From Verrucomicrobiales bacterium (lineage in GTDB: Bacteria; Verrucomicrobiota; Verrucomicrobiia; Limisphaerales; J093): DNA of 64,000 bases. The notes under the pieces were generated by a model, which worked only from the letters and a program-made list of their open reading frames with translations, made no database searches and was not told where the DNA came from. Numbering within the stretch: the first letter of the stretch is position 1; the number at the start of each line of letters is the position of its first letter. The translations under genes were made by a program, and so were the position numbers. Location of the stretch: assembly GCA_015075445.1 (NCBI GenBank), contig JABTUJ010000023.1, positions 1-64,000 of the forward strand. Reading direction: 5' to 3'. Positions 21,600-30,726 of this stretch are shown piece by piece.

Positions 21600-22016
21600 A
21601 TGCGCTTCCTGGTCCGTCGTCGCCGGCAGCCGCCCTCGATCATCATTGTCTCGCTGATCGACATCCTGGTGGTGTTGCTCATCTTCATGATCGCCACCAC
21701 CACGTTCAAACAGCAGCCGGCCATCAAACTCGTCCTCCCCGAATCCCGGCAGAAGAACGAAGGCGCCGCGGAGAACAACCTCATCATCACCGTGGCCAAG
21801 GAACCGCCGCACTTCTACCTCGGCAAGCAGGCGGTCACGCTCGAACAACTCGAGGCCGAGCTCACCACCCTGGCCGCCCGCAACCCGGACACGCCCGTGG
21901 CCGTGCGCACGGATACGGAGACCCCCGTCGGGCGGTTCGTCAGCGTCATGGACGCCGTCAAGGCCGCCGGGTTCACGAAGCCCGTCAGCGTCTTCACCAA
22001 ACCGCCCGGGACCTGA
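21600..22016 (+). CDS. exbD: ExbD/TolR-family protein
   Basis: A 138-residue protein with one N-terminal helix carrying the expected aspartate (IIVSLIDILVVLLIFMIATT, Asp21) and a periplasmic domain with AENNLIITVAKE and DTPVAVRTDTETPVG. It completes the proton-driven complex with ExbB. Downstream is a strong inverted repeat before the convergent kinase-like gene. Confidence 0.93.
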   Translation: MRFLVRRRRQPPSIIIVSLIDILVVLLIFMIATTTFKQQPAIKLVLPESRQKNEGAAENNLIITVAKEPPHFYLGKQAVTLEQLEAELTTLAARNPDTPVAVRTDTETPVGRFVSVMDAVKAAGFTKPVSVFTKPPGT

Positions 22017-22089
22017 CGGCCGACCGGGCGCGGCGCGGATGGATGGCGCCGACTTCCGGCGTTGCTCTGTATACGGAGACCTGGAGCGG

Positions 22090-22201
22090 ACGCAAAGCGG
22101 CGCTGGAAGACGCCGCACTCCAAACGCTGACGCGCGATCCCGAAGGTCCGGGCAGTTCATGAAGCGTCACAGATGCGGCGTCTTCCAGCGCCGCTTTGCG
22201 T
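22090..22201. repeat. perfect 28-bp inverted repeat between convergent genes
   Basis: Bases 22090-22117 and 22174-22201 are exact reverse complements (core AGCGGCGCTGGAAGACGCC). Each arm is a copy of the dispersed AGCGCCGCTGGAAG family. The pair sits in the 247-base gap between exbD and the convergent kinase-like gene and could end transcription from both sides. Confidence 0.9.
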
Positions 22202-22263
22202 TCTCCGCGCGCTCCTCCCCCCGCACCAGCCTGATCCTCCAGATGAACCGTCCCCGCCATGCG

Positions 22264-22983
22264 TCAACGCTTCGCCTCGGCGTACTGCGGCTCGGTCCGT
22301 TTGAGCATCGCGTCGGCGATCAGTTCGGCGGCGAGCTCGCAAGAAACCCGGTCCGTGTTCACCGTGAGGTCGAACCGGAGCGGGTCATCCAGCTCCGCCT
22401 TGAAGTGCTCGCGCAGGTAGCGGTGGTGACCGCGATCGGCCCGCTCGATGAACTCCGCCGCCGCTTTGCGGTCCAGTTGGAGATGGGTCATCACCCGCTC
22501 GAGCCGTCGTTCGGCCGAGCCCACCAGGCGCACGTGGAACACGTGCGGGAGCTTGGCGGTGATGATGTGAGCGCCGCGGCCGATGAGGATGACGTTCCCC
22601 AGCTCTGCCAGCTTGAGAATCGTCTCGGACTCGGCCCGGACCAGCGTCCAGGTCGGGGGATGGAGACCCAGCACCTCCGCCACCATGTCGTCCAGCAACG
22701 ACACCCGATCCTCGGGCATGAACTCCGCCAGTTTCCTGGGCAGATCGTGGTCGGTGAGGACCTTCTCGACCAGTTCCTTGTCGAAGACGGTCCAGTGCAC
22801 CCCCTCGGCGGGCACCCGTTTGTCCAGCAACCCCACCAGATGCCGGGCGACCAGCCACGCGCCCGAACCGGTCTGCCGGGAAAGCGTCACCGCCAGCCGA
22901 CGCGGTGGAACCGGTCGGGTCGGCGGCCGCAGATGACAACTTACAAAGGCCTGGGCCTGCTCGAAACTCGGTTGTGCATTCAT
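22264..22983 (-). CDS. cytidylate kinase-like family protein
   Basis: A 239-residue P-loop protein. The nucleotide-binding motif is altered from the classic GxxGxGK[ST] to SRQTGSGAW (about 35-43), as in the cytidylate-kinase-like family (PF13189). ILIGRGAHIITA and a basic, Arg-rich LID region (VGSAERRLERVMTHLQLDRK) follow. The ATG at 22981-22983 was chosen because upstream residues are low-complexity. The reaction is not certain; many members are uncharacterised. Confidence 0.82.
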   Translation of the reverse strand: MNAQPSFEQAQAFVSCHLRPPTRPVPPRRLAVTLSRQTGSGAWLVARHLVGLLDKRVPAEGVHWTVFDKELVEKVLTDHDLPRKLAEFMPEDRVSLLDDMVAEVLGLHPPTWTLVRAESETILKLAELGNVILIGRGAHIITAKLPHVFHVRLVGSAERRLERVMTHLQLDRKAAAEFIERADRGHHRYLREHFKAELDDPLRFDLTVNTDRVSCELAAELIADAMLKRTEPQYAEAKR

Positions 22984-23070
22984 GGCTCTTTGCGTCCGCG
23001 GGCCGGGTCCAGCCACACACCGCCGGCGGCCTCCCCACCCATCGTCGCGACGCAAGCTAACATCGCCCGG

Positions 23071-24822
23071 CTAACGCAGCCAGACCGAATCTGGGTCGCC
23101 CCGCCGGACCTCCCAGGACTCGCCGGGTCCGAGGACGCGCCGCCGGGCCGCGCGGTTCGCCTCGCCCTGCCAGTGCACGCCCACGGTCACCGCGCGGGGC
23201 GCATGGTTGTGCAACGTGACCACGCCGCCCGCTCCGCCGGCCGGGGTCGCGAACGTGAAATCCAGCCAGTTCGCCGTGACCAGCGTCGCGCCGGTGAGTT
23301 GCACCGACACCGGGCCCACCGCGACGGCCATCGTGTCCTCCCGTGCCAGTGACGGTCGGTTGCCAAGGAGCCGGATGAACGGTTCCCCCTCGGCGGGTGC
23401 CCGCGCCAGCTCGTGCCAGCCCTGCGCGGGAGGTCGCAGCTCCTCGAGGTCCGCGAAGTCCGCCACCGCCACAAAGCACGCCGCGTCCCCGGACAACAAC
23501 TGCGCCGCCAGTGCCGGGCTGACATGGAATTGATGCCGTTGCAGGTAGAACTCGAGCGTCATCGCGTTGCCCGCGACCGTGAGCGGCAGTTCCGGGGGCG
23601 CGTGCGTCCGCCACCACGTCGCCAGGTCCCGCATCGCCCGGGTCTGGGCGGTGACCTCGCGCGACTCGGCCTTGAGCCGCGTCAGCAACGGCACCATGAT
23701 CAGCACCCCCAAACCCACCACGCCTGCCCCCTGCCAGATCCGCACCGGCCTCACCCCCGCCAGCAGGCGGGCCAACTCCCGACCCGCCAGGAGCGCGGCC
23801 GCCGGCAGGAGCGGCAACAGCAGATCCGCCCGCTTGTGCGGTGCGACCATGAAGATCACCATCCCCACGGCGAACCAGCAGAACAGGAACCGCTCGAAGC
23901 GCCGCTCCGCAAGCCGCGCGGCCGGCCGACGCCAGACCCGCCAGAGACCGAGGCACGTCAGCACGCTCCACGGGGCGAAGCGCGACAGAAAGTACAGCAG
24001 CGGATGGAACGGCTTCGAGCCGGGCCAGTGTCCGCCCGCCGACGCCCCGCTCAGATGGCCGACGAGTTCCCGCCCGACTTGTTTCTCGGTGAGCGCCGAC
24101 CCCACCTCCCCGTACGCCAGCGCGAACCAACCGCCGAACAACAAGGCATACAGCGCCACGCCCGGCCAGGGCCGCACCCGCAGGGGACACGGGTCCCCGC
24201 CGCGTCGTTCCCACCACGCGGCGAGGCACCCGCCCGCCGCCAGCCCCAGTCCCAGTGGTCCCTTCGTCAGCGAAGCCGCGCCGGCGGCCAGCCAGAACCC
24301 GGTCCAGCCGCGCCCGGTCGTCCAGGCGCGATAGGCCGTGAGCGCCGCCAGGGTAACCGTGCCCATGAAGACCGCGTCGGTCCGCGCCAGCACCACGTGC
24401 TTGAGCCCGAACTGGGAGAACATCAGCGACCCGGCGGCCAGCAAACCGGCCGTGACCCCGAACGTGCCCGCGCCCGTGCGGAGCAGCAGCAGGGCCGTCC
24501 CGACCACCGCCAGCGCGCAGGGCAGGTAGAGGGTAAACCGGCTCAGACCTCCCGCGGCCCGCGAGGCGATCGCCGCCAGCCACGGGTACAGCGGCGGCTT
24601 TGAAGCGATCTCCCCGTGCGCATCGCGCTGCACCCACCAGTGCCCGTTCTGCAGGATGTCGAGCACATAGGCCGTCGGGCCCTCCTGGTCGTTGTCGGTC
24701 AGGTCGGCCGGACCGGCCAACCGCAGGGCGAACAGGAGCACCCCGGCCGCAAGCACCAGCCCCACGGCAAGGCGGAGGGGCGGCTCCGGAGCCGGCGGCA
24801 GGGGCTGGCCGGAGGACGCCAT
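23071..24822 (-). CDS. ArnT/GT39-like membrane glycosyltransferase
   Basis: A 583-residue polytopic membrane protein. The first periplasmic loop holds DNDQEGPTAYVLDILQNGHW and SKPPLYPWLAAIASR, matching the acidic plus KPP signature of ArnT-type lipid A or protein glycosyltransferases. Roughly ten helices cover residues 15-430, and a soluble C-terminal part follows. It is in the same minus-strand series as the lipoprotein gene (33 bases upstream). Donor lipid and acceptor cannot be read from sequence. Confidence 0.85.
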   Translation of the reverse strand: MASSGQPLPPAPEPPLRLAVGLVLAAGVLLFALRLAGPADLTDNDQEGPTAYVLDILQNGHWWVQRDAHGEIASKPPLYPWLAAIASRAAGGLSRFTLYLPCALAVVGTALLLLRTGAGTFGVTAGLLAAGSLMFSQFGLKHVVLARTDAVFMGTVTLAALTAYRAWTTGRGWTGFWLAAGAASLTKGPLGLGLAAGGCLAAWWERRGGDPCPLRVRPWPGVALYALLFGGWFALAYGEVGSALTEKQVGRELVGHLSGASAGGHWPGSKPFHPLLYFLSRFAPWSVLTCLGLWRVWRRPAARLAERRFERFLFCWFAVGMVIFMVAPHKRADLLLPLLPAAALLAGRELARLLAGVRPVRIWQGAGVVGLGVLIMVPLLTRLKAESREVTAQTRAMRDLATWWRTHAPPELPLTVAGNAMTLEFYLQRHQFHVSPALAAQLLSGDAACFVAVADFADLEELRPPAQGWHELARAPAEGEPFIRLLGNRPSLAREDTMAVAVGPVSVQLTGATLVTANWLDFTFATPAGGAGGVVTLHNHAPRAVTVGVHWQGEANRAARRRVLGPGESWEVRRGDPDSVWLR

Positions 24823-24855
24823 CGGAACGGGGGCGGGTGTGGCGGCGGCGCGCCG

Positions 24856-25242
24856 TTACGGTTCGAGCACTTCCAGTTGGTAGGTGCCGGTGGTCAGGCT
24901 GTCCGGATGCACCTTTCCAAAGCCGTTGTAGTGGTACTCGAACTTGAAGCGGTAGTTCACGAACTGCTGGCCGGGCGGCAGCGGTACCAGCGCCTCCCAA
25001 CTGTTCGAGGTAAGCAGCGTGCGCTGCATCGGGTGGAACTCCGTGCCGATCACGACGTAGGGCGTGAAGCTCTCGGGCTGGATCGCGCGCTGGTTGCTCG
25101 ACCAGGCCGCCTCGAAACGATGCAGCCCATCCAGCGGCCGCAGCGTCTGGCGCGGCGTGAGGTTGGTGATGCGCTGGGTGGTGCAGCCCCCCGCAAGGAT
25201 CAGGACCACAGCCCACCACGCCAGCACGCAGCGCTTGCTCAT
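24856..25242 (-). CDS. small conserved lipoprotein
   Basis: A 128-residue protein with a lipobox (VVLILAGGC, Cys19) from the ATG at 25240-25242. The mature part reads LTPRQTLRPLDGLHRFEAAW, YVVIGTEFHPMQRT and FVNYRFKFEYHYNGFG, a pattern I associate with short verrucomicrobial lipoproteins of unknown role. It lies in the minus-strand series between the adenylate-forming enzyme and the glycosyltransferase. Confidence 0.8.
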   Translation of the reverse strand: MSKRCVLAWWAVVLILAGGCTTQRITNLTPRQTLRPLDGLHRFEAAWSSNQRAIQPESFTPYVVIGTEFHPMQRTLLTSNSWEALVPLPPGQQFVNYRFKFEYHYNGFGKVHPDSLTTGTYQLEVLEP

Positions 25243-25297
25243 GGCGGCAGCGTTGACGACGTCCGCCGGGGTGTAAAGCCGGAACGAGCCGCCCGGC

Positions 25298-26377
25298 TCA
25301 GTAGACGCCTTCGACGATCGTCTTCTCGAGGGCGCCGAAAGGCCGCACCTCGGCCACGCCATCCCAGGCGTACGGGGCCCGCGGTTCCCGGCGAATGGCC
25401 TCATCCCGCTCGAGGAAGCGCGGCATGAAAAACTCCTGGGTGAGGGTGGTGAGCTCGACCCGCCCCCACTCGCCATAGCCCTTGAGCTGGCTCGGGTTCT
25501 GCGGGTCCACCACGCGCAACACCGCGCGCGGCTGGGGCGCGTAGTAGGTGACCGAGAACTTGTCCTCCGGCGGCAACGGCACGCTGGCGGCCAGACCCAT
25601 CAGCGTGTTGCCGTAGGTGGGGTAGAACCCGATCTTCCCCTCGAGCACCTCCTCGAGGATGTACCGCACGTACTGCGGCGCCATGGTCGTCCCGCCACAG
25701 AACACGCCGCGCACGCCGGCCTCGTACAGGTTGATCTTCTCGGCCAGCGCCTCGAGCAGCTTCGGCGTGGTGAACAGCCCCGCAATCCGCCGGTGCTTCA
25801 ACAACATCACGCCCTGCTCGACCGCGTGGTCCATGTACGCACGCGCCTGGTCGAACTGGCGCGCTGCGATCACCTTCTTCACCCAGCGCGGGTCGAGGTC
25901 CACGAAGTAGCAGGGGCTGCCCCGGAAATTGGCCAGGTGCTCGATGGCGAGCCGCAGGCGACGCGGACCCGTAGGGCCCACCATGAGCCACGCCGCGCCG
26001 CGCGGGAAATGCTCGTCCCGGATCTTCCCGCTGAACTCCTCGTAATCCACCTTGTAGTCGTTCCACCCGATCCGCTGCTTCGGCATCCCGGTCGTGCCGC
26101 CGGTCTCGAAGATGTTGTAGGGCCGGCCGCGGAAGGCCGCGGGCACCCAGACATCGGGCTGGAGATCCCGCAGCCATTCGTCCTGGAAATGCGGGAAGCG
26201 CGCGAGCAGATCCGCAAAAGACCGGACCTCCGTGCGCGGATCCCACCCGGCTTTGGCGGCCCACTCGAGCCAGAACGGACAGCCGGTTTCGGGCGAGAAA
26301 TGCCAGGCCACGATCTCGCGGACGTGGCGGTCGAGCTGGGCCTGGGCTTCCGAGACAGCAGCGGCGGCAACACTCAT
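25298..26377 (-). CDS. adenylate-forming (PaaK/AMP-binding-like) enzyme
   Basis: A 359-residue cytosolic protein. The ATP-binding loop is FETGGTTGMPKQRIGWNDY (about 90-108), and later YPTYGNTLMGL corresponds to the adenylate-contact motif of phenylacetate-CoA ligase relatives. It is shorter than PaaK (about 430), largely lacking the mobile C-terminal domain, so it may make only an acyl-adenylate or use a partner. The substrate is unknown. It is 55 bases from the lipoprotein start and 62 bases from the PQQ protein's stop. Confidence 0.78.
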   Translation of the reverse strand: MSVAAAAVSEAQAQLDRHVREIVAWHFSPETGCPFWLEWAAKAGWDPRTEVRSFADLLARFPHFQDEWLRDLQPDVWVPAAFRGRPYNIFETGGTTGMPKQRIGWNDYKVDYEEFSGKIRDEHFPRGAAWLMVGPTGPRRLRLAIEHLANFRGSPCYFVDLDPRWVKKVIAARQFDQARAYMDHAVEQGVMLLKHRRIAGLFTTPKLLEALAEKINLYEAGVRGVFCGGTTMAPQYVRYILEEVLEGKIGFYPTYGNTLMGLAASVPLPPEDKFSVTYYAPQPRAVLRVVDPQNPSQLKGYGEWGRVELTTLTQEFFMPRFLERDEAIRREPRAPYAWDGVAEVRPFGALEKTIVEGVY

Positions 26378-26439
26378 GGTGAGGGGCGGGAACGGGAGCG
26401 GGAGGCGAATGATCGGATCAGCCGGAGATCACCTGGAGA

Positions 26440-28134
26440 TCACTTCACGGAGACGGGGGCCGGGGCGTCCGGCCGTGCGGCGGCGCGGGCGGAGTCGTAG
26501 AACGCATACAGGTGCGTGTTGCTGCCCACGTACAGGACGCCATTGGCCACCACCGGGGTCGAGTAGATCGGCGCGCCCAGGTTGCACTCGCTGATGAACT
26601 CGGCAGCGTTGGGCGGGGCCCCGGGCCTGACGCGTTCCGGCGGCAGGGGACGTCCCTTGGTGGCCGCCAGCACGACGAAGTCACCGTCTTCATCGCCGAT
26701 ATACACCTTGCCGTCGGCGACGAGCGTGCTGCCCCACATGTGCGCCTTCATATCATACGTCCAGTACACCTGGCCGGTCTCGGCATCCAGACAATGGACG
26801 AACCCGGAGAAATCCCCGACGAACAGCAGGCCGGTCGTGGGATCGATGGACACCGTCGAGATGCTTCGATGGATGCCGCGGTACTCCCAGATCAACTTGG
26901 TAGCGGTGGTGTCGCCGGTGCCGGTGGCATCCACACACACGAGCCGGCCGACGCCCTCGCCGTGCTCGGGGTCCTGGCCGATCGTGATGTACACACGGTT
27001 CTTGTAGAACACCGGCGTCGAGTTGATCTCGCTCGGGCCTTCCGGGTCAGGGTACCGGATGGGTTTGCCATCGCGCATCTTGTACTCGGGTGGGTTGCAG
27101 TCGAACCACCAGAGCTTCTTGAGGTAATCCAGCTCCGGATCCTCCTCGTTGGCCAGCGGCGGGCCGGGCAGGACCGGAACGATGGGCGCGCCGGTGCCCT
27201 TGGAGGGTTCGGCGCCGAAAGCGTAGAGGACGCCGTCGCCGCCGCCGAAGAAGACCTGCCAGCGGCCGTTAACCTGGCCGGCCCCGCCCGAGCCCCACTG
27301 GCCGTGGTAGATGCGCGGGCCGATGCCGGCGTTGTCCTCACCCGCGAGCTCGCCGGTGAGGCGGTTGACGGCCACGAAGCTGGGGGCGAGCGGCGAGGGA
27401 ATGTTGACGTGGGTCCAGTCCTGGCCGTTGGACGTGCACACATACACGAGGTCGCCGAGGAGCAGCGGGGAGCTGTTTGAGGCGTTGTGCGGAAACACCC
27501 CGAGCTCGTCCATCATGTCATAGACCCAGATGATGTCGGCGTCGTGAGGACCCAGTTTCGCCGGCGGCCGGCCGGTGTCCTTGACGAAGTAGCTGGCCTC
27601 GTCGGTGAAGGGGCCGTCGTTGCCGTTGGCCAACCCCTCGGTGTCGAGGCAGATGATCTCGCAGCGGCTGGTGACGAGGTAGACCCGGTTGCCCTCGATG
27701 GTCGGGGAGGACAGCAGGCCGAGGTTCTCCCAGTCATTGACCTTGCCGGACTTGAGCTTGGGCACCACCAGATGCCACAGGAACGCCCCGGTCTGTTCGT
27801 CGAAACACATCAGGATGCTCCGGTCGCCCTGGTGCTGGGGATCGCGCGGGAAATCGTTGTTGGTGCCCACGAAGACCTTGCCGCCGGCCACGCTGGTGTT
27901 GCCGTAGCTTTGCGATCCCAGCTTGCCGACCCACTTCACGTTCTTGGTCGTGGCGAGATCGACGTCATCAGAGCCGGCCTTGAACTGGCCGGGGTCGAAG
28001 CGATCCGGCAGATCCTTCGCCGGCGAATACATGTTGCGCTGGACGGTGCCGCCCCACATCGGCCAGTCATCGGCCACAGCGACCAGCGAACCCAGCGAGG
28101 CGAAGAGCAACGGGGCGAGTGAATGGAACTTCAT
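26440..28134 (-). CDS. PQQ-type beta-propeller protein (exported)
   Basis: A 564-residue protein with a signal peptide (MKFHSLAPLLFASLGSLVAVA) and propeller blades carrying the Trp-docking style repeats: WPMWGGTVQRNMYSP, TSVAGGKVFVGTNND, GNRVYLVTSRCEIICLDTEG, RVYITIGQDPEHG, TGLLFVGDFSGFVHCLDAET and NGVLYVGSNTHLYAF. The quinoprotein fold is clear, but cofactor ligands cannot be confirmed, so enzyme activity is uncertain. Its ATG overlaps the stop of the next PQQ gene as ATGA, so the two are probably coupled. Confidence 0.9.
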   Translation of the reverse strand: MKFHSLAPLLFASLGSLVAVADDWPMWGGTVQRNMYSPAKDLPDRFDPGQFKAGSDDVDLATTKNVKWVGKLGSQSYGNTSVAGGKVFVGTNNDFPRDPQHQGDRSILMCFDEQTGAFLWHLVVPKLKSGKVNDWENLGLLSSPTIEGNRVYLVTSRCEIICLDTEGLANGNDGPFTDEASYFVKDTGRPPAKLGPHDADIIWVYDMMDELGVFPHNASNSSPLLLGDLVYVCTSNGQDWTHVNIPSPLAPSFVAVNRLTGELAGEDNAGIGPRIYHGQWGSGGAGQVNGRWQVFFGGGDGVLYAFGAEPSKGTGAPIVPVLPGPPLANEEDPELDYLKKLWWFDCNPPEYKMRDGKPIRYPDPEGPSEINSTPVFYKNRVYITIGQDPEHGEGVGRLVCVDATGTGDTTATKLIWEYRGIHRSISTVSIDPTTGLLFVGDFSGFVHCLDAETGQVYWTYDMKAHMWGSTLVADGKVYIGDEDGDFVVLAATKGRPLPPERVRPGAPPNAAEFISECNLGAPIYSTPVVANGVLYVGSNTHLYAFYDSARAAARPDAPAPVSVK

Positions 28135-30524
28135 CGGGAATTCAGAGCGGGCTGAGCGTTCGGGGTTACAACGAGGTTGTCAATGAACACGCGCATCGAC
28201 TGCGGCGAGAAGCCGAACAGCCCGGGCGCACCTTCCTGATGGGCGGTGCGATGGGGGACTTCGATATTCCAGGCTTCCGGTTCGGGCTCGCCGGCGGGCC
28301 AGGCCTTGCCGCGCACGACGCCCGAACCATCCGGGGCAACGTCCACGCGCGCCTTCAGCGTGTACCAGACGTTCGGCGACCAGCGGAAGGGCACGGCGAC
28401 CTTGAGGCGTTCCTGGTTCGAGTTGACCTCGAGCTCCTGGGAATTGCCCTTGAGCACGATCAGGTAGCGCTGGTTGATCACGCCCACCTCCGACATCTTG
28501 CGGCGGCTGCCCTCGCTGCGCACGTCCGCCTGGACCGTGTAATTCCGCGAGTCCGCGCGGCCAATGAAAGCGGTGGCGCGCTGGAAAAACTTGTTGTCAA
28601 TGGTCTTGGTCAACGCCTTGGTGCCCGCCACCTCGCGCACCTCGAAGCGGAACCGGGCGCCAATCCAGGGCAGGGGCGGGTAGGTGTAGGCCGTGGGCGG
28701 CTCGGCGGTGTTCGTGGTGGTGTTGCTCAACACGAATCCCTCGAAATCCTCGCGCAACGGCAGCATCGGCAGCACCCGGCCCCGCACATAGCCGTGCAAG
28801 CCGTCGAGCGTGGCCTCCCACGCGCCGGCCGACAACGTGGCTGTGGGCGGCACCTCGAGTTCGCCCGCCGCGTTGAAGGCGCCCTGCATCGTCGCCTTCA
28901 CCAGCGCGGTCGGCGGCACATACTCCTGCCAGCGCAAGGCGCTCACCTCAGCGACCGGCCCGACCAACAGGCCGTTGACATCGAGCTGGCGCGCCCGGAA
29001 GGCCGCCTTCTCGCCCGGCTTGAGCACCACTTCCGCCGGCACGATCTGCAGTTGCGCCGCCGGCCCCGCTGGGGGCCAAACCCGCTCGGCTGCCGGCGGC
29101 GGCAGGCCGGGATTGTTGCCGGGCCGCCCGAAGCAATAGAGCTTGCGGTTGGTTTGCTGGTAGATCTTCCCGTTGTAAGCCACGGGCGAGCCGAAGCAGC
29201 GGCCATCCAGCTCGATGTGCGTGAGCATCTCGGCCGTGTCCCCCTGGTCGCGCAGGATGTAGAACCCGCCTTTGGTGCCGGCCTCGCTCGAGTCGCCCTG
29301 GTCCTTGCCCGCCGGGTTGTCGAGGATCGGGACGTAAAGTTTGCCGTCGGCGTAGAGCGGGCAGGAGTTGCGCTGCTCGATGCCCAGGCGGACGCTCCAA
29401 AAGACCTTGCCGGTGTGCACATCCACGGCGATGAGATCGCCCTTCTCCTTGACCACGTACACACGGTCACCCACCAGGATGGGGGAACTGGTCGAGGTCG
29501 AAGCGTCGTTGGCCCAGAGCTCGACCATGGCGCGCTCGACCAGCACGGGGCCGGACCGCGGAGTGGCGGGTTCCACCTCGGGGATCTTCAGGGCCACCAT
29601 CTCGCCCGGCTCATAGGGCGTGCCGAAGATCGCCACGATCTTGTCGTCGTTGTGGACGACCACCGTGGCGTTGATCCCGGCCTTCGCCAGCGGGACCCGC
29701 CACAGCGGATCCCCCGTCCGGGCATTCACGCACACCACCGCCCCGTCGCCCGTGGCCGCGTACAGCACCCGCTTGCCCCGGAACCAGCCCAGGTACGGAT
29801 GCGAGAAGGAGTTGTCCATCGGGCGATCACCCGGGCTCGCGGACCACACCAGTTCGCCCGTCCGCTTGTCGAACGCGTAGAATCGATCGCCGCCCGTGCC
29901 CTGTGCGCCCCAGTTGCTGGTGATGCCCCGGGTGATCACGAGGTCGCGATCGATCAAGGGCGAGCCGGTGCGCGCGTTGGGGAAGGTGAGCCGTCCGAAT
30001 TCCTCCATCAAGGCGCGCTGCCAGAGCGGCTGGCCGTCCGCCTTGAACCCGGCCAGAATTCCCTGGGTGCCCTGGATGTAAACGTTGCCCGTCTCCGGGT
30101 CCACCGCCGGCGAACTGGTGGCGTACCGCAGGTAGATGACGTCGCTCAGGTAATCGTTGAAGGTCTGTCGCCACAGCAGACGCCCGGTCTCGGCGTCGAA
30201 ACACGCCACCCCTTCCTGCAGGTCCGGCCCGAGGTCCTCGTACCCCAGGATGTAGAGCTTGCCGTTGGCGATGACCGGCGTCGATTGCCCCGGCCAGTCC
30301 ACCGTCCAAAGCGCGGCTTCCTTCGACTCGATCCGGTCTGGCAGGCCGGTCTCGCGCGACACGCCGCTCTGCTCGGGGCCGCGCCAGGCCAGCCAGCCGG
30401 TGACCGCGGCGACGGCCGGCAACGCGCCCAGCCAGGCCGCGAGTCCCAGCGCTGCCCAGCCGACCCGGCCAATGGACCGGCCGCGCCCGGTGAACCTCGG
30501 TGGTGGTGGAGATCCTGTCTTCAT
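28131..30524 (-). CDS. large PQQ-type beta-propeller protein with C-terminal LamG-like domain
   Basis: A 797-residue exported protein. After a signal/anchor segment (about 20-43, VGWAALGLAAWLGALPAVAA) the first 480 residues carry PQQ repeats (TPVIANGKLYILGYEDLG, ACFDAETGRLLWRQTF, AVVCVNARTGDPLWRVPL, LIAVDVHTGKVFWSVRL). The last 230 residues form a beta-rich domain with YTVQADVRSEGSRRKMSE and FGFSPQSMRVFIDNLVV, resembling a LamG/DUF1080-type sugar-binding module. The ATG at 30522-30524 begins the signal region. Together with the downstream PQQ gene it forms a coupled pair. The insertion sequence now lies just upstream of its start. Confidence 0.9.
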   Translation of the reverse strand: MKTGSPPPPRFTGRGRSIGRVGWAALGLAAWLGALPAVAAVTGWLAWRGPEQSGVSRETGLPDRIESKEAALWTVDWPGQSTPVIANGKLYILGYEDLGPDLQEGVACFDAETGRLLWRQTFNDYLSDVIYLRYATSSPAVDPETGNVYIQGTQGILAGFKADGQPLWQRALMEEFGRLTFPNARTGSPLIDRDLVITRGITSNWGAQGTGGDRFYAFDKRTGELVWSASPGDRPMDNSFSHPYLGWFRGKRVLYAATGDGAVVCVNARTGDPLWRVPLAKAGINATVVVHNDDKIVAIFGTPYEPGEMVALKIPEVEPATPRSGPVLVERAMVELWANDASTSTSSPILVGDRVYVVKEKGDLIAVDVHTGKVFWSVRLGIEQRNSCPLYADGKLYVPILDNPAGKDQGDSSEAGTKGGFYILRDQGDTAEMLTHIELDGRCFGSPVAYNGKIYQQTNRKLYCFGRPGNNPGLPPPAAERVWPPAGPAAQLQIVPAEVVLKPGEKAAFRARQLDVNGLLVGPVAEVSALRWQEYVPPTALVKATMQGAFNAAGELEVPPTATLSAGAWEATLDGLHGYVRGRVLPMLPLREDFEGFVLSNTTTNTAEPPTAYTYPPLPWIGARFRFEVREVAGTKALTKTIDNKFFQRATAFIGRADSRNYTVQADVRSEGSRRKMSEVGVINQRYLIVLKGNSQELEVNSNQERLKVAVPFRWSPNVWYTLKARVDVAPDGSGVVRGKAWPAGEPEPEAWNIEVPHRTAHQEGAPGLFGFSPQSMRVFIDNLVVTPNAQPALNSR

Positions 30525-30576
30525 GACGAAACCGACACAGTATTGACCACGCGCCGCCGATTGCAAACGCCCTCCC

Positions 30577-30585
30577 GCGGGCCGG
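30577..30585. repeat. left 9-bp target-site duplication
   Basis: GCGGGCCGG directly abuts the left inverted repeat of the insertion sequence and is repeated exactly at 33142-33150. Confidence 0.95.
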
Positions 30586-30603
30586 CAGCAGTTCTCATTT
30601 TGG
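30586..30603. repeat. left terminal inverted repeat of the insertion sequence
   Basis: CAGCAGTTCTCATTTTGG is the exact reverse complement of 33124-33141. Confidence 0.97.
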
Positions 30604-30726
30604 GAGCTGAGGGCTGAGACCGACAAGGCGGCGGCGGGGGTGACGGAGACTTCCGGCGGCAGGGCCTGAAAGATTTTTGCACTTTTTGCGGGACTCACCT
30701 TCCCCTTCTCGCTATACCTCCCGCGG

